Notes: generated from the letters alone by a model not told the origin. A stretch of 64,000 nucleotides of DNA from Blastococcus colisei (GCF_006717095.1 NZ_VFQE01000001.1:2480001-2544000); one strand, 5' to 3'. Positions 1 to 9,263 are shown, numbered from the stretch's first letter. A program made the numbers and translations.

Positions 1-1
1 G

Positions 2-1039
2 CAGGCGGTCGCCCGGCTGCGGCAGGGGGCGTCCGCGGCGGAACTGCGCGCGGCGGGGTCCACGGCCGCGGTCATCGACGTCTCCTTCAGCGCCGATCCC
101 GGCGAGATCTTCGTCGTCATGGGCCTGTCCGGTTCCGGCAAGTCGACGCTGATCCGGATGCTCAACGGCCTCCTGGCCCCGACCGCGGGACGGGTGCACA
201 TCGGGGACACCGAGCTCACCGCGCTCGACCCGGCCGGCCTGCGCCGGCTCCGGCAGGAGCACATCAGCATGGTCTTCCAGCACTTCGCGCTGCTGCCGCA
301 CCGCAGCGTCGCCGAGAACGCGGCGTACGCCCTCGAGGTGCGCGGCGTCGACCGGCGCACCCGCCTGGCTGCCGCTCGGGAGGCCCTCGAGCTGGTCGGT
401 CTGCAGGGCTGGGCGGACCACCGGCCCGACCAGCTCTCCGGCGGCATGCAGCAGCGGGTCGGCCTGGCCCGAGCCCTGGCCGCCGAGACCGACGTGCTGC
501 TCATGGACGAGGCGTTCAGCGCGCTGGATCCGCTGATCCGCCGCGAGATGCAGGACCAGTTGCTCGAGCTCCAGCGGCGCTTCGGCAAGACGATCATCTT
601 CATCACCCACGACCTCAACGAGGCCATGCGGATCGGCGACCGCATCGCGGTCATGCGTGACGGCCGGATCGTGCGCACCGGAACGCCGGGGGAGATCCTG
701 GCCGAGCCGGGCGACGAGTACGTCGCGAGCTTCCTCGCCGACGTCGACCGCGCCCGCGTCTTCACCGCCTCCGACGTCATGACCCCGCTACCGGCCGACG
801 TGGATGCCACGGCGTCGACCGTCTCGGCCCGGGCACCGCTGGCCGACCTGCTGACCACGGCGGCGGGCACCGACCGGCCGCTCGTCGTCGAGGACTCCGG
901 TGGCCGGCGCCTCGGCGTCGTCACCCGCACCGCCCTGCTCGCCGCCCTCGGCGGCGAGACGCCCGACGGCGACCACCGGCCTGCCGCCGCGGCCGGGCCC
1001 CGCCAGGGGCCGCAGATCCTGGAGGGCCTTCGTGCGTGA
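2..1039 (+). CDS. proV: Glycine betaine/proline ABC transporter ATP-binding protein (5' partial)
   Basis: The reading frame is open from the first bases of the window, so the true start lies upstream; an internal ATG at 119 falls inside the Walker A region and cannot be the start. The protein energises import of a quaternary-amine osmoprotectant. Visible motifs are Walker A (GLSGSGKST), the Q-loop, the ABC signature ([16 protein letters not shown]) and Walker B ([13 protein letters not shown]), then the switch His in ITHDLNEA. After about residue 220 of the visible part a CBS-like tail follows, as in OpuAA/ProV proteins. The stop codon overlaps the GTG start of the permease gene, so the two are translationally coupled. 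Confidence 0.93.
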   Translation, partial: QAVARLRQGASAAELRAAGSTAAVIDVSFSADPGEIFVVMGLSGSGKSTLIRMLNGLLAPTAGRVHIGDTELTALDPAGLRRLRQEHISMVFQHFALLPHRSVAENAAYALEVRGVDRRTRLAAAREALELVGLQGWADHRPDQLSGGMQQRVGLARALAAETDVLLMDEAFSALDPLIRREMQDQLLELQRRFGKTIIFITHDLNEAMRIGDRIAVMRDGRIVRTGTPGEILAEPGDEYVASFLADVDRARVFTASDVMTPLPADVDATASTVSARAPLADLLTTAAGTDRPLVVEDSGGRRLGVVTRTALLAALGGETPDGDHRPAAAAGPRQGPQILEGLRA

Positions 1040-2015
1040 GTTCCTGCTTCTCGCCGCCACCGACGAGGAGGGCGACGGCGGCCTGCCCCGGGTGCCCGTG
1101 GGCGACTGGGTCGACGCCGGCTTCGACTGGCTGAAGGAGAACCTGGATCCGGTCTTCGACGCGATCAGCACCGTGACCGAGGGTGCGGTCGAAGGGCTCG
1201 TCGACGGGCTGCTGTTCCTGCCCCCGGTGCTCTTCGCCGTCCTGCTCGCGGCCCTGGGGCTGGCGGCGCGCTCGGTCGTCTTCGGGGTCGGCTCGCTGGC
1301 CGGACTCCTGCTCGTCCAGAGCATGCAGCTCTGGGAGCCGGCGATGGAGACACTGGCGCTGCTGCTGTTCGCCACGATCATCTCGGTGGTGATCGGCATC
1401 CCGCTCGGGATCGCCGCGGCCAAGAACGACCGCGTCAGCGCCGCGGTGCGACCGGTGCTGGACTTCATGCAGACCATGCCGGCCTTCGTCTACCTCGTCC
1501 CGGCGGTGATCTTCTTCAGCATCGGAGTGGTCCCCGGCGTCGTCACCACGATCATCTTCTCGCTGCCACCCGGGGTCCGGCTCACCGAGCTCGGCATCCG
1601 GCAGGTGGACCGGGAGACCGTCGAGGCCGGCCACGCATTCGGCAGCTCGCGCGGCCAGATCCTGCGGGGCATCGAGCTGCCCCTGGCCCGTCCCACGATC
1701 ATGGCCGGGATCAACCAGGTGATCATGCTGGGGCTGTCCATGGCGGTCATCGCCGGGCTGATCGGCGCCGGCGGGCTCGGCAGCGTGGTGGTCACCGGCA
1801 TCTCCCGGCTCGACGTCGGCCTCGGCTTCGAGGGCGGTCTCGCCGTCGTCATCCTGGCCATCTACCTCGACCGGCTCACCGCCTCGTTCGGCGAGCGCGG
1901 GCGCTCACGCGGGCTGCGGGCCCTGCTGACCCGTCGACGGGCACCCGTCGAGGCGGTCGCCGACCCCGCCGCCACTCCGGACGCGACTCCCGTCGCGGCC
2001 GGATCCAGGACCTGA
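1032..2015 (+). CDS. proW: Glycine betaine/proline ABC transporter permease
   Basis: Inner-membrane permease of the importer, 327 aa. The GTG start at 1032 overlaps the end of the ATPase gene by 8 nt; a longer frame upstream runs inside the ATPase gene and is unlikely. After an acidic N-terminal segment there are about seven hydrophobic segments, with the binding-protein-dependent transport core in the middle: the EAA-type loop reads [20 protein letters not shown], which contacts the ATPase. The C-terminal 40 residues are Pro/Ala/Arg-rich and probably unstructured. Same operon as the ATPase and the downstream binding protein. Confidence 0.92.
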   Translation: MREFLLLAATDEEGDGGLPRVPVGDWVDAGFDWLKENLDPVFDAISTVTEGAVEGLVDGLLFLPPVLFAVLLAALGLAARSVVFGVGSLAGLLLVQSMQLWEPAMETLALLLFATIISVVIGIPLGIAAAKNDRVSAAVRPVLDFMQTMPAFVYLVPAVIFFSIGVVPGVVTTIIFSLPPGVRLTELGIRQVDRETVEAGHAFGSSRGQILRGIELPLARPTIMAGINQVIMLGLSMAVIAGLIGAGGLGSVVVTGISRLDVGLGFEGGLAVVILAIYLDRLTASFGERGRSRGLRALLTRRRAPVEAVADPAATPDATPVAAGSRT

Positions 2016-2047
2016 CCGTCCGAACCACCTGACCTGCGCGGCCACCT

Positions 2048-2100
2048 GCCGTCCTTTTGGACGGCGGCTGCCGCGTGCACGGGCCCGCACGACGCGGGCC
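2048..2100 (+). other. Two intercistronic hairpins between permease and binding-protein genes
   Basis: Two perfect inverted repeats lie in the 116-nt gap: GCCGTCC-TTTT-GGACGGC (2048-2065) and GGCCCGC-ACGAC-GCGGGCC (2082-2100). Such hairpins between permease and solute-binding protein genes often allow more binding protein to be made, by partial termination or by protecting mRNA ends; that role is inferred here. Confidence 0.6.
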
Positions 2101-2131
2101 GTTCTGCACCACCGAGAGGAGCACCAGTCCG

Positions 2132-3064
2132 TTGAGCACGCACACGACACGCCGAGGTGTCCGCCTGGCCGCCGGCATGGCGGCCATCGCCCTGACCGCC
2201 ACCGCCTGCGGAGGCGGCGAGGACGAGAACACCGATGTCTCCGCGAGCGGCGGCGACTCCGCCACCTGCGACTCGGTGACGCTCGGCTTCATCCCCTCCT
2301 GGACCGACGGCCTGAGCATGGCCCACCTGTGGCAGGACGTACTCGAGTCCCGCGGCTACGAGGTGGAGTTCGAGGAGATCGCCGACGCCGCGCCGCTGTA
2401 CGCCGGCCTGGCCGGCGGTGACGTCGACGTCTACCCCTCCGCGTGGTCGGAGGTGACCCACGCCGACTACATGGCCGAGTACGGCGACCAGATCGAGGAC
2501 CTCGGCGCCTGGTACGAGGGCGCCGTCCTGACCCTCGCCGTCCCCGAGTACACCGACATCGACTCGATCGAGGATCTCGCCGGCAACGCCGACATGTTCG
2601 GCGGCCAGATCATCGGCATCGAGCCGGGTGCGGGCCTGACCCGGACGACCAAGGAGAGCGTGATGCCCGGCTACGGGCTGACCGACTCCTACACGCTGGT
2701 CGAGTCCTCGACGACGGCGATGCTGGCCGAGCTGCAGGCGGCGATCGACGCCGAGGAGGACATCGTCGTCACCCTGTGGCGGCCGTTCTGGGCCAACAGC
2801 CAGTTCCCGGTCAAGGACCTCGAGGACCCGCAGGGCACCCTCGGTGAGCCCGAGGGCCTGCACAACCTGGCCCGCGCCGGCTTCTCCGAGGACTGCGGGG
2901 AGGTCGCCGAACTGATGAGCGACTTCACGCTCACCGACGAGCAGTACGGCTCGTTGGAGAACCTCGTCGTCAACGAGTACGGCGAGGGCCAGTACGCCGA
3001 GGCCGTCGACGCGTGGTTCGAGGAGAACCCGGACGTCGCCGACACGCTGCGGGGCGAGTCCTGA
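2132..3064 (+). CDS. proX: Glycine betaine/proline-binding lipoprotein
   Basis: Extracytoplasmic substrate-binding protein of the OpuAC type, 310 aa, delivering ligand to the ProVW importer. The chosen start is TTG at 2132, preceded by GAGAGGA; it gives a compact signal sequence (Arg-Arg, hydrophobic stretch, then TATAC) in which Cys is the predicted lipidation site. The longer frame from 2057 would add an unlikely Cys/Arg-rich extension through the intercistronic hairpins. The mature part begins with a Gly/Glu/Asp linker and carries the two-lobed OpuAC fold, with tryptophans such as in PSAWSEV and TLWRPFW that could form the aromatic cage for a trimethylammonium group. The exact ligand cannot be told from sequence. 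Confidence 0.9.
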   Translation: MSTHTTRRGVRLAAGMAAIALTATACGGGEDENTDVSASGGDSATCDSVTLGFIPSWTDGLSMAHLWQDVLESRGYEVEFEEIADAAPLYAGLAGGDVDVYPSAWSEVTHADYMAEYGDQIEDLGAWYEGAVLTLAVPEYTDIDSIEDLAGNADMFGGQIIGIEPGAGLTRTTKESVMPGYGLTDSYTLVESSTTAMLAELQAAIDAEEDIVVTLWRPFWANSQFPVKDLEDPQGTLGEPEGLHNLARAGFSEDCGEVAELMSDFTLTDEQYGSLENLVVNEYGEGQYAEAVDAWFEENPDVADTLRGES

Positions 3065-3083
3065 TCGGCTGAACCACACCGGC

Positions 3084-3126
3084 ACGGGCGCGGCCCGTCG
3101 ACCCTCGGTCGGCGGGCCGCGCCCGT
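3084..3126 (+). terminator. Strong hairpin terminator after proX
   Basis: A 20-bp inverted repeat with a single G-T wobble and a 3-nt CTC loop starts 19 nt after the proX stop. It has no U-tract, which is usual in high-GC actinobacteria. It lies between convergent genes and could act in both directions. Confidence 0.8.
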
Positions 3127-3153
3127 CGGCATGCGGGTCGAGCCGCGCCGCGG

Positions 3154-3187
3154 AGCGTTGAGCCGCGTCAGCGCGCGGCTCAACGCT
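3154..3187. terminator. Second hairpin, probably the terminator of the convergent helicase gene
   Basis: Perfect 14-bp stem (AGCGTTGAGCCGCG with its complement) and 6-nt loop, located 47 nt beyond the minus-strand helicase stop codon. Together with the hairpin at 3084 it isolates the two converging transcription units. Confidence 0.75.
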
Positions 3188-3233
3188 GCCTGGCCCGGCC
3201 CGACCTACCCGTCCTGAGCACCTGCCCGATGGC

Positions 3234-5192
3234 TCAGCCGGCGAGGTCGCCCAGCTCCGCCAGCAGCGAGGCCAGGCGGGTGCGGCGGGGCCGGACGTCG
3301 ACCTCGCGAACCGCGCGGGCCAGCGCCGCGCCGGAAGCGTGCACGATCGACAGGTGCTGCTGCGCGCGGGTCAGCGCGGTGTAGATCAGCGGCCGGGAGA
3401 GCATCCCACCGGCCTCCGGCGGCACGACGACCACCACGCCCGGCCACTCGGAGCCCTGCGCGCGGTGGACGGTGATCGCCCAGCCGTGCCGCAGATCCGA
3501 CATGGCCTTGCCGGTGACGGTCACCGGACCCGAGGCGAACGTGACGTCGAGCGACCCGTCACCGGTCTTGGTCACCACGCCGACCTCGCCGTTGGCGAAC
3601 CCGGTCGGCTCGAGCTCCAGGTGGTTGGCGGTGGCGACCACGCGGTCGCCGGCGTCGAAGCCCCAGACGGTGCCGTCGCCGGGGTTGAGCACCGCCTTGA
3701 GCGCCTTGTTCAGCTCGATCGTGCCCGCCGGCCCGCGGTGCACCGGCGTCACCACCTGCACCGAGCCGGGGTCGATGCCCAGCGCCCGGGGGATGGAGTC
3801 GGTGACCAGCTGGACCACCCGCCGCGACGCCTCCGCGCTGCCGGTGGCCGGGACGACCACCACCTCGCGGTCGGGGGAGTCGACCGGCGGCAGTTCACCG
3901 CCGCGGACGGCGGTGGCCAGCCGGGCGATCGCACCGCCCTCGGCCTGCCGGTAGAGCGTCGTGAGCTCGGTGACCGGGACGGCGCCCGAGTCGATGAGGT
4001 CGCCGAGCACGTGGCCCGGGCCGATCGAGGGGAGCTGGGCCGGGTCGCCCACCAGCAGCAGGTGCGTCCCGTCGGGGCACGCCTCCAGCAGCGCCGCGGT
4101 CAGCTCGACGTCCAGCATCGATGCCTCGTCCACGACGACGACGTCGGCGTCCAGCGGCCACTCCTCGTTCCGGGCGAACCCGCCGGTCATGCCCTGGGCG
4201 CCCAGCAGCCGGTGCACCGTCGTCGCCGGGTGGTCGGTGAGTTCCTCCAGGCGCTTGGCCGCCCGGCCCGTGGGCGCGGCCAGCGCGATCTCGGTGCCCT
4301 TGGCGCGCAGCAGCTTCACCACCGCCGCCACCGTGCGGCTCTTGCCCGTGCCCGGTCCGCCGGTGAGCAGGCTGACCCCGGACCCCAGCACCTGGGCGAC
4401 GGCCTTCTTCTGCGCCTCGTCGAGGCCCTTGGCCACCGAGCGCACCGACGCCGGGTCGGCGATCCGCCCGGCCGAGGCGGCGAGCCGGGCGACGCCCTCG
4501 GCGACGGCCTCCTCGGCCATCCCGTAGCGGGCCAGGGAGAGCGAGCGCAGCGCGGGATCGGGCTCGGCTGTGTCGTCGTCCCCGCCCGCCCCCTCCGGCT
4601 CGGACGGCTCGTGCTCCAGCACGTCGCCGGACTCCACCGCCGCCACGATCGCGGCCGCGGGGTCGGCGATGCCTTCGGCCTGCAGCGCCGCGACGACCAG
4701 GTCGGCGGGCAGCACGGTGTGCCCGTCGCGGGTCGCGGTCCGCAGGGTGAGCCCGACGATGGCGCGGCCCCGCCGGCTGTCCTGCCGGTCCGCGCCCTTG
4801 AGGACGGCGATGGCCAGCCGGTCGGCGTCGCCGAGGGTGACGCCGGCGAGGCTCAGCAGCGCCCACGGGTCATCCCGCAGCCGCCGGGCGGCATCCGGCC
4901 CCAGGGTGTCGGCGACGCCCGCGGCGAGCTTGGCCTGCAGGCCCGCTCCGACGAGCAGCTCGACGACCTCGTAGGTCGGCTGCGCGGCCAGGAAGCTGGA
5001 GAACAGCCGCTCGGCGCGCTGCCGGCCGACCCGGGGAAGCTTCATCAGCCCGTCTGCGGTGACGTCGTCCGGGGCGGTGATGCCGGCCGCCGGCAGGTCG
5101 GCCGCCGTCCGCCGGCCCAGTCCGGGCCAGAGCCCGGCCGCGCAGAAGGCGGCGAAGACCGGGTCCCCGGCGGGAGCCGAGGGGACCGTCAT
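3234..5192 (-). CDS. RecD-like ATP-dependent DNA helicase
   Basis: Superfamily 1B 5'-3' DNA helicase of the RecD/RecD2 type, 652 aa. The ATG at 5192 overlaps the stop of the upstream aldo/keto reductase gene (ATGA), so the two are co-translated. The N-terminal 250 residues hold helix-hairpin-helix-like segments (the LPRVGRQRA region) as in RecD2. Walker A is GGPGTGKS near residue 275, Walker B is VVVDEASMLD, and the C-terminal UvrD-like part has WAITVHRAQGSEW and IYTALTRAQQHL. No recB or recC is nearby, so a stand-alone repair helicase is more likely than a RecBCD subunit. A long open frame on the opposite strand is only its GC-rich shadow. Confidence 0.9.
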   Translation of the reverse strand: MTVPSAPAGDPVFAAFCAAGLWPGLGRRTAADLPAAGITAPDDVTADGLMKLPRVGRQRAERLFSSFLAAQPTYEVVELLVGAGLQAKLAAGVADTLGPDAARRLRDDPWALLSLAGVTLGDADRLAIAVLKGADRQDSRRGRAIVGLTLRTATRDGHTVLPADLVVAALQAEGIADPAAAIVAAVESGDVLEHEPSEPEGAGGDDDTAEPDPALRSLSLARYGMAEEAVAEGVARLAASAGRIADPASVRSVAKGLDEAQKKAVAQVLGSGVSLLTGGPGTGKSRTVAAVVKLLRAKGTEIALAAPTGRAAKRLEELTDHPATTVHRLLGAQGMTGGFARNEEWPLDADVVVVDEASMLDVELTAALLEACPDGTHLLLVGDPAQLPSIGPGHVLGDLIDSGAVPVTELTTLYRQAEGGAIARLATAVRGGELPPVDSPDREVVVVPATGSAEASRRVVQLVTDSIPRALGIDPGSVQVVTPVHRGPAGTIELNKALKAVLNPGDGTVWGFDAGDRVVATANHLELEPTGFANGEVGVVTKTGDGSLDVTFASGPVTVTGKAMSDLRHGWAITVHRAQGSEWPGVVVVVPPEAGGMLSRPLIYTALTRAQQHLSIVHASGAALARAVREVDVRPRRTRLASLLAELGDLAG

Positions 5193-6169
5193 GCTTCCGA
5201 CCGGCGCTCGGGGTAGCTGAAGGCGGGCGCCGAGACGTCCTCCAGTGCGGTGCGGATCGCGGCCGGCAGGCGCACGCCCTCGGCGTCCAGGCTCGCCTGG
5301 AGCTGCTGTGCGCTGCGGGCGCCGACGATGGGGGCCACGACGCCGGGCCGGTCGCGCACCCACGCCAGCGCGACGGCCAGGGGAGTGGTGCCCAGCCCCT
5401 CGGCCGCGGTGATCACGGCCTCGACGATCCGGTCGGCTTTCGCCGAGCGGAGCCCGTCGATGAAGCCCTGCCACTGCGGGGAGGCGCCGCGCGACTCCGA
5501 CGGCGTGCTGTGCCGGTACTTGCCCGTGAGCAGCCCCCGCCCGAGGGGTGACCACGGCAGCACGCCGAGACCCAGGGACTCGGCCGCCGGGACCACCTCG
5601 CGCTCGACCCCGCGCTGGAGCAGCGAGTACTCGACCTGGGTGCTGATGAGCGGGGTGCGACCCGGCCACGCCCGCTGCCAGGTGGCCGCCTGCGCGGTCT
5701 GCCAGCCGGTGAAGTTGCTGATGCCCACGTAGCGGGTCCGGCCGGAGGAGACGGCGACGTCGCAGGCGGCGAGGGTCTCCTCCAGCGGGGTCGTCTCGTC
5801 CCAGGCGTGCAGCTGCCACAGGTCGACGTGGTCGAGGCCCAGGCGCTCGAGGGAGGCGTCCAGCGCGGCCAGCAGGTGACCGCGGGAGGCGCCCCGCCCC
5901 ATCGGCCCCGGCGCGGTACGCCCGACCGCCTTGGTGGCCACCAGCACCTCCGAGCGGGGGACGACGTCGGCGAGCAGGTGGCCGAGGACGCGCTCGCTCT
6001 CGCCGTCGCAGTAGACGTCCGCGGTGTCGACCAGGGTGCCGCCGGCGTCGACGAAGGCGGTCAGCTGCATCGCGGCCTCGTCCTCGTCGGTGTCCCGGCC
6101 CCACGTCATCGTGCCCAACGCCAACCGGGACACGACCAGACCACTCCGCCCCAGCGCGCGTTGCTCCAC
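5189..6169 (-). CDS. Aldo/keto reductase
   Basis: NADPH-dependent oxidoreductase of the AKR superfamily, 326 aa, with a TIM-barrel fold expected. The catalytic tetrad is visible as Asp and Tyr in [10 protein letters not shown], Lys in VLVATKAVG and His in LWQLHAWD. The C-terminal cofactor-binding segment contains [13 protein letters not shown]. The GTG start at 6169 is chosen because TAGGTT lies 8 nt upstream, giving a leaderless transcript; the open frame extends further upstream but without conserved sequence. First gene of a two-gene unit with the RecD-like helicase. The substrate is unknown. Confidence 0.88.
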   Translation of the reverse strand: MEQRALGRSGLVVSRLALGTMTWGRDTDEDEAAMQLTAFVDAGGTLVDTADVYCDGESERVLGHLLADVVPRSEVLVATKAVGRTAPGPMGRGASRGHLLAALDASLERLGLDHVDLWQLHAWDETTPLEETLAACDVAVSSGRTRYVGISNFTGWQTAQAATWQRAWPGRTPLISTQVEYSLLQRGVEREVVPAAESLGLGVLPWSPLGRGLLTGKYRHSTPSESRGASPQWQGFIDGLRSAKADRIVEAVITAAEGLGTTPLAVALAWVRDRPGVVAPIVGARSAQQLQASLDAEGVRLPAAIRTALEDVSAPAFSYPERRSEA

Positions 6170-6177
6170 GACCGGCC

Positions 6178-6183
6178 AACCTA
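6178..6183 (-). promoter_or_regulatory. -10 element (TAGGTT) of the aldo/keto reductase, leaderless
   Basis: On the minus strand TAGGTT is followed by 8 nt and then the GTG at 6169, placing the expected transcription start at the start codon. No -35 box is recognisable. Confidence 0.6.
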
Positions 6184-6258
6184 CCGGCGGACCGTGTCCG
6201 GCAGCGGGGAGCACCCGGCCGCCCGGAGCGGCGCGGCGGGTCGTGCGGGCGGCGCGCC

Positions 6259-6264
6259 TAGGGT
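6259..6264 (+). promoter_or_regulatory. -10 element (TAGGGT) in front of a leaderless mini-ORF and uppP
   Basis: TAGGGT is followed by 8 nt and a GTG at 6273 that opens an 18-codon ORF. No ribosome-binding site lies between, as expected for leaderless mRNA. It is 65 nt from the uppP ATG. Confidence 0.6.
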
Positions 6265-6272
6265 GACCGGTC

Positions 6273-6329
6273 GTGCCTGTACTGCCCCCGCCCCGACCTG
6301 TCCGCGCCGCCCTCGCGGGAACGCGCTGA
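6273..6329 (+). CDS. Putative 18-residue leader peptide upstream of uppP
   Basis: GTG at 6273 lies 8 nt after a TAGGGT -10 element. The frame encodes 18 residues starting VPVLPPPRP and ends in TGA at 6327-6329, sharing one base with the ATG of uppP (TGATG). The peptide contains three consecutive prolines, a known ribosome-stalling context that EF-P relieves. UppP has no convincing ribosome-binding site of its own, so its translation may depend on reinitiation after this peptide. That mechanism is inferred from layout only. Confidence 0.45.
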   Translation: MPVLPPPRPVRAALAGTR

Positions 6330-7159
6330 TGGGCTGGATCGAAGCGGTCGTCCTGGGTGTGGTCCAGGGGCTGACCGAGTTCCTGCCGATCTCCTCCAGC
6401 GCCCACCTGCGGGTCGTGGGGGAGGCCTTCGGCTGGGAGGATCCCGGTGCGGCGTTCACCGCGATCACCCAGATCGGCACCGAGGCCGCCGTCCTCCTGT
6501 ACTTCCGGAAGGACATCCGGCGGATCATCGTCGCCTGGCTCGGCTCCCTGGCCGGCCGGCGGAAGGGCGACCCCGACGCCCGCATGGGATGGCTGATCAT
6601 CGTCGGCAGCGTCCCGATCGTCGTCCTCGGGCTGCTGTTCCAGGACGACATCGAGACGACGCTGCGCGACCTGCGGATCGTGGCGACGGCGCTCATCGCC
6701 TTCTCGCTGGTCCTGTTCTGGGCCGACCGGGTGGGCGCCAAGAAGCGGGAGCTGGAAGACCTCACCGTGCCGCACGGCATCGGCTACGGCTTCGCCCAGG
6801 CGATGGCGCTGATCCCGGGTGTCTCCCGGTCCGGCGGCACGATCACGATGGGGCTCTTCCTCGGCTACTCCCGCTCGGCGGCGGCGCGCTACTCGTTCCT
6901 GCTCGCCGTCCCCGCCGTCCTGGGGTCGGGGTTCTTCCAGGCCTACGAGGCCCTGACCGGCGACGTCGCCGGTCGGGGAGTCTCCTGGGGGCCGACGATC
7001 CTGGCGACCGTCATCGCCTTCGGCGTCGGCCTCACCGTGATCGCCTGGCTGCTGCGCTACCTGGATCGCGGGAGCTTCACGCCGTTCGTCGTCTACCGGA
7101 TCGTGCTCGGCACGCTGGTCCTCGTCCTCGTCTGGGCCGGGGTCCTCGACCCGACGTGA
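6329..7159 (+). CDS. uppP: Undecaprenyl-diphosphatase
   Basis: Polytopic membrane enzyme (BacA/UppP), 276 aa, that dephosphorylates undecaprenyl pyrophosphate to recycle the lipid carrier for cell-wall synthesis; it is also known for bacitracin resistance. The family motifs are present: [10 protein letters not shown] near residue 20 and PGVSRSGGT near residue 165, holding the catalytic Glu, His, Ser and Arg. About eight hydrophobic segments follow. The ATG at 6329 is the first codon of the conserved [10 protein letters not shown] start and overlaps the stop of an 18-codon leader ORF. It is followed after 37 nt by an independently promoted phosphatase gene. Confidence 0.95.
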   Translation: MGWIEAVVLGVVQGLTEFLPISSSAHLRVVGEAFGWEDPGAAFTAITQIGTEAAVLLYFRKDIRRIIVAWLGSLAGRRKGDPDARMGWLIIVGSVPIVVLGLLFQDDIETTLRDLRIVATALIAFSLVLFWADRVGAKKRELEDLTVPHGIGYGFAQAMALIPGVSRSGGTITMGLFLGYSRSAAARYSFLLAVPAVLGSGFFQAYEALTGDVAGRGVSWGPTILATVIAFGVGLTVIAWLLRYLDRGSFTPFVVYRIVLGTLVLVLVWAGVLDPT

Positions 7160-7183
7160 GCAGGTCCGCCCTGGTGGGCGGCC

Positions 7184-7189
7184 TAGGCT
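7184..7189 (+). promoter_or_regulatory. -10 element (TAGGCT), leaderless, of the histidine phosphatase gene
   Basis: TAGGCT, 7-nt spacer, GTG at 7197. Confidence 0.6.
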
Positions 7190-7196
7190 CTCCTCC

Positions 7197-7895
7197 GTGA
7201 CCACGGTGATCCTGCTCCGGCACGGCCGGACGACGGCGAACATCGGCGGCGTCCTCGCCGGCTGGACCCCGGGCGTGCACCTCGACGAGACCGGGGCGGC
7301 CCAGGTCGCGGCGGTGGTCGAGCGACTGGCGAAGGTTCCGCTCGCCGCCGTCGTGAGCAGCCCGCTGGAGCGGTGCGCGCAGACCGCCGCCGCCGTCGCG
7401 GCCGGGCGGGACGTGACCGTGCAGGCCGACGACCGGCTCGGCGAGGCGCGCTACGGCGACTGGACCGGCCGGACGATCAAGGAGCTGGTCAAGGAGCCGC
7501 TCTGGAAGGTCGTCCAGCAGCACCCGTCGGCCGCGGTCTTCCCCGGTCCCGAGGGGGAGGGGCTGGCGCAGACGCAGGCCCGCGCGGTGGCCGCCGTCCG
7601 GTCGTGGAACGCGCAACTCGGACCCGACGCGGTCTGGCTGGCCTGCAGCCACGGGGACGTGATCAAGGCGATCCTGGCCGACGCCCTCGGCCTGCACCTG
7701 GACCAGTTCCAGCGGATCGTCGTCGACCCCGCCTCGATCTCCGTGGTGACCTACACCGAGACCCGGCCATTCGTCGTCCGGGTGAACGACACCGGTGGCG
7801 ACGTCTCCGCGCTGATCCCGCCGCCTCGCCGGCGCCGCCGTACCAAGGCGTCGTCGGACGCCGTCGTCGGCGGCGGGGCGGGGACGACCGTCTGA
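7197..7895 (+). CDS. Histidine phosphatase family protein (MSMEG_4193-type putative phosphomutase)
   Basis: 232-aa member of the phosphoglycerate-mutase-like histidine phosphatase superfamily. The catalytic RHG motif is in LLRHGRTTAN at the very N-terminus, with a second Arg in SSPLERCAQT and the second catalytic His in ACSHGDVIKA. The C-terminal 30 residues are Arg/Lys-rich and look disordered. It is followed by DUF3090 and SCO1664-type genes, a trio I recall as conserved in actinobacteria. The substrate is unknown. The GTG at 7197 is the leaderless start; the catalytic motif begins six residues in, leaving no room for a later start. Confidence 0.88.
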   Translation: MTTVILLRHGRTTANIGGVLAGWTPGVHLDETGAAQVAAVVERLAKVPLAAVVSSPLERCAQTAAAVAAGRDVTVQADDRLGEARYGDWTGRTIKELVKEPLWKVVQQHPSAAVFPGPEGEGLAQTQARAVAAVRSWNAQLGPDAVWLACSHGDVIKAILADALGLHLDQFQRIVVDPASISVVTYTETRPFVVRVNDTGGDVSALIPPPRRRRRTKASSDAVVGGGAGTTV

Positions 7896-7933
7896 CCTCG
7901 GTGTCGTCGGGGCCGGACGTCGGCCACCCCGCG

Positions 7934-7939
7934 TAACCT
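7934..7939 (+). promoter_or_regulatory. -10 element (TAACCT), leaderless, of the DUF3090 gene
   Basis: TAACCT, 6-nt spacer, GTG at 7946. Confidence 0.6.
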
Positions 7940-7945
7940 GGGCGC

Positions 7946-8497
7946 GTGCCCCGTCAGGTCCATCTCTTCGAGCGTCCGATCCGTTTCGTCGCCGGCACCG
8001 TGGGCCAGCCCGGAGACCGCACGTTCTACCTGCAGGCGTCCGACGAGACCGGCCGCACGGTCAGCGTCGCCCTGGAGAAGACGCAGGTGCAGGTGCTCGC
8101 CGACCGGATGAACGAGCTGCTGGACGAGGTGGCCGGCCGCGCGAGCACCGACATCCCGGCCGAGGCCGAGGTCGACGACCTCGAACCGCTCGCCGCGCCC
8201 ATCGACGAGGAGTTCCGGGTGGCCGCGATGGGCCTGGCCTGGGACGGCTCGGCCGAGGCCGTCGTCGTCGAGGCCGTGGCCGCGGGCGAGGAGCCGATCG
8301 ACGAGGAGGCCATCCTCTCCGACAGCGACGAAGGTCCCGATGCGCTCCGGGTGACCATCACGCCGGTCGCCGCCCGAGCATTCGTCGCCCGTGCCCGGCG
8401 CGTCGTGGCGGCCGGCCGGCCGCCGTGTCCGCTGTGCTCGCTGCCGCTGGACCCGGCCGGGCACGTGTGCCCCCGGCAGAACGGCTACCGCCGCTGA
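7946..8497 (+). CDS. DUF3090 family protein
   Basis: 183 aa, cytoplasmic, no signal sequence. The N-terminus (VHLFERPIRFVAGTVG) and the C-terminal CPLCSLPLDPAGHVC segment, a CxxC...C zinc-ribbon-like knuckle, are typical of this actinobacterial family as I recall it. The function is not established. The fixed neighbourhood with the upstream phosphatase and the downstream SCO1664-type gene suggests a shared pathway. The first codon follows a TAACCT -10 box with no leader. Confidence 0.85.
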   Translation: MPRQVHLFERPIRFVAGTVGQPGDRTFYLQASDETGRTVSVALEKTQVQVLADRMNELLDEVAGRASTDIPAEAEVDDLEPLAAPIDEEFRVAAMGLAWDGSAEAVVVEAVAAGEEPIDEEAILSDSDEGPDALRVTITPVAARAFVARARRVVAAGRPPCPLCSLPLDPAGHVCPRQNGYRR

Positions 8498-8511
8498 CCG
8501 GCGGCTTCTCG

Positions 8512-9261
8512 ATGAGCGAGCAACCTGTCGAGCCGGATCTGCGCCCCCCGGCGGACGACGACGAGGCGCTCCAGCTGCTGCGCGAGGGCGTGATCGACCT
8601 CGAAGGGCGGATGCTGGACGCGTCGAACGTGACCCTCGTCGGCGCCATCCGGACCGACGAGCTGGCCGCCGAGTGCGTCTACAAGCCGGTCGCGGGCGAG
8701 CGGCCGCTGTGGGACTTCCCCGACGGCACCCTGGCCGGGCGGGAGATCGCTGCCTTCCTCGTCTCGCAGGCGACCGGCTGGCGGGTCGTGCCGCCGACCG
8801 TGCTGCGGGAGGGGCCGTTCGGTCCCGGGATGGTGCAGCTGTGGGTCGACGGCGACGAGGACGTCGACCTGGCCGCGTTCGTGCGCCGCGACGAGCCGGC
8901 CCTGCGCCGGATGGCGGTGTTGGACGCCGTCGTCAACAACGCCGACCGCAAGGGCGGGCACATCATCCCCATGCCCGACGGCCACGTGTACGGCGTCGAC
9001 CACGGCATCTGCTTCTCCGTGGACCCCAAACTGCGCACGCTGCTGTGGCGATGGGCGAACAAGCCGCTCACCTCCCACGCCGTTGCCGTGCTCGAGCGGC
9101 TGGGCGACGAGCTGCGCGGTGACCTCGGTGAGCAGTTGCACGAGCACCTGACCCGGCGCGAGGTGCGCTGCACCCAGCAGCGGGTCGCCGAGCTCCTGCG
9201 CACCGGCCGGCACCCCGAGCCCAGCGGCGAGTGGCCCGCCCTGCCCTGGCCGCCGTTTTGA
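8512..9261 (+). CDS. SCO1664 family protein, kinase-like fold
   Basis: 249 aa from the ATG at 8512; a longer frame starts at 8425 inside the DUF3090 gene but is less likely. The segment around NNADRKGGHI followed by YGVDHGICF resembles the catalytic loop (D...N) and metal-binding Asp of atypical PI3/4-kinase-like or HipA-like proteins. Function unknown. It begins 14 nt after the DUF3090 stop, so it is probably co-transcribed, and it ends just before a short terminator hairpin. Confidence 0.82.
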   Translation: MSEQPVEPDLRPPADDDEALQLLREGVIDLEGRMLDASNVTLVGAIRTDELAAECVYKPVAGERPLWDFPDGTLAGREIAAFLVSQATGWRVVPPTVLREGPFGPGMVQLWVDGDEDVDLAAFVRRDEPALRRMAVLDAVVNNADRKGGHIIPMPDGHVYGVDHGICFSVDPKLRTLLWRWANKPLTSHAVAVLERLGDELRGDLGEQLHEHLTRREVRCTQQRVAELLRTGRHPEPSGEWPALPWPPF

Positions 9262-9263
9262 TT

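Noticed and set aside
1862-3085. 407-codon minus-strand frame opposite the betaine-binding protein gene
   Set aside because: Shadow of a clear OpuAC-type lipoprotein gene; Val/Gly/Asp-rich with no motif.
3339-5216. 625-codon plus-strand frame opposite the RecD-like helicase
   Set aside because: Antisense shadow of a conserved helicase; Arg/Gly/His-rich translation with no recognisable domain.
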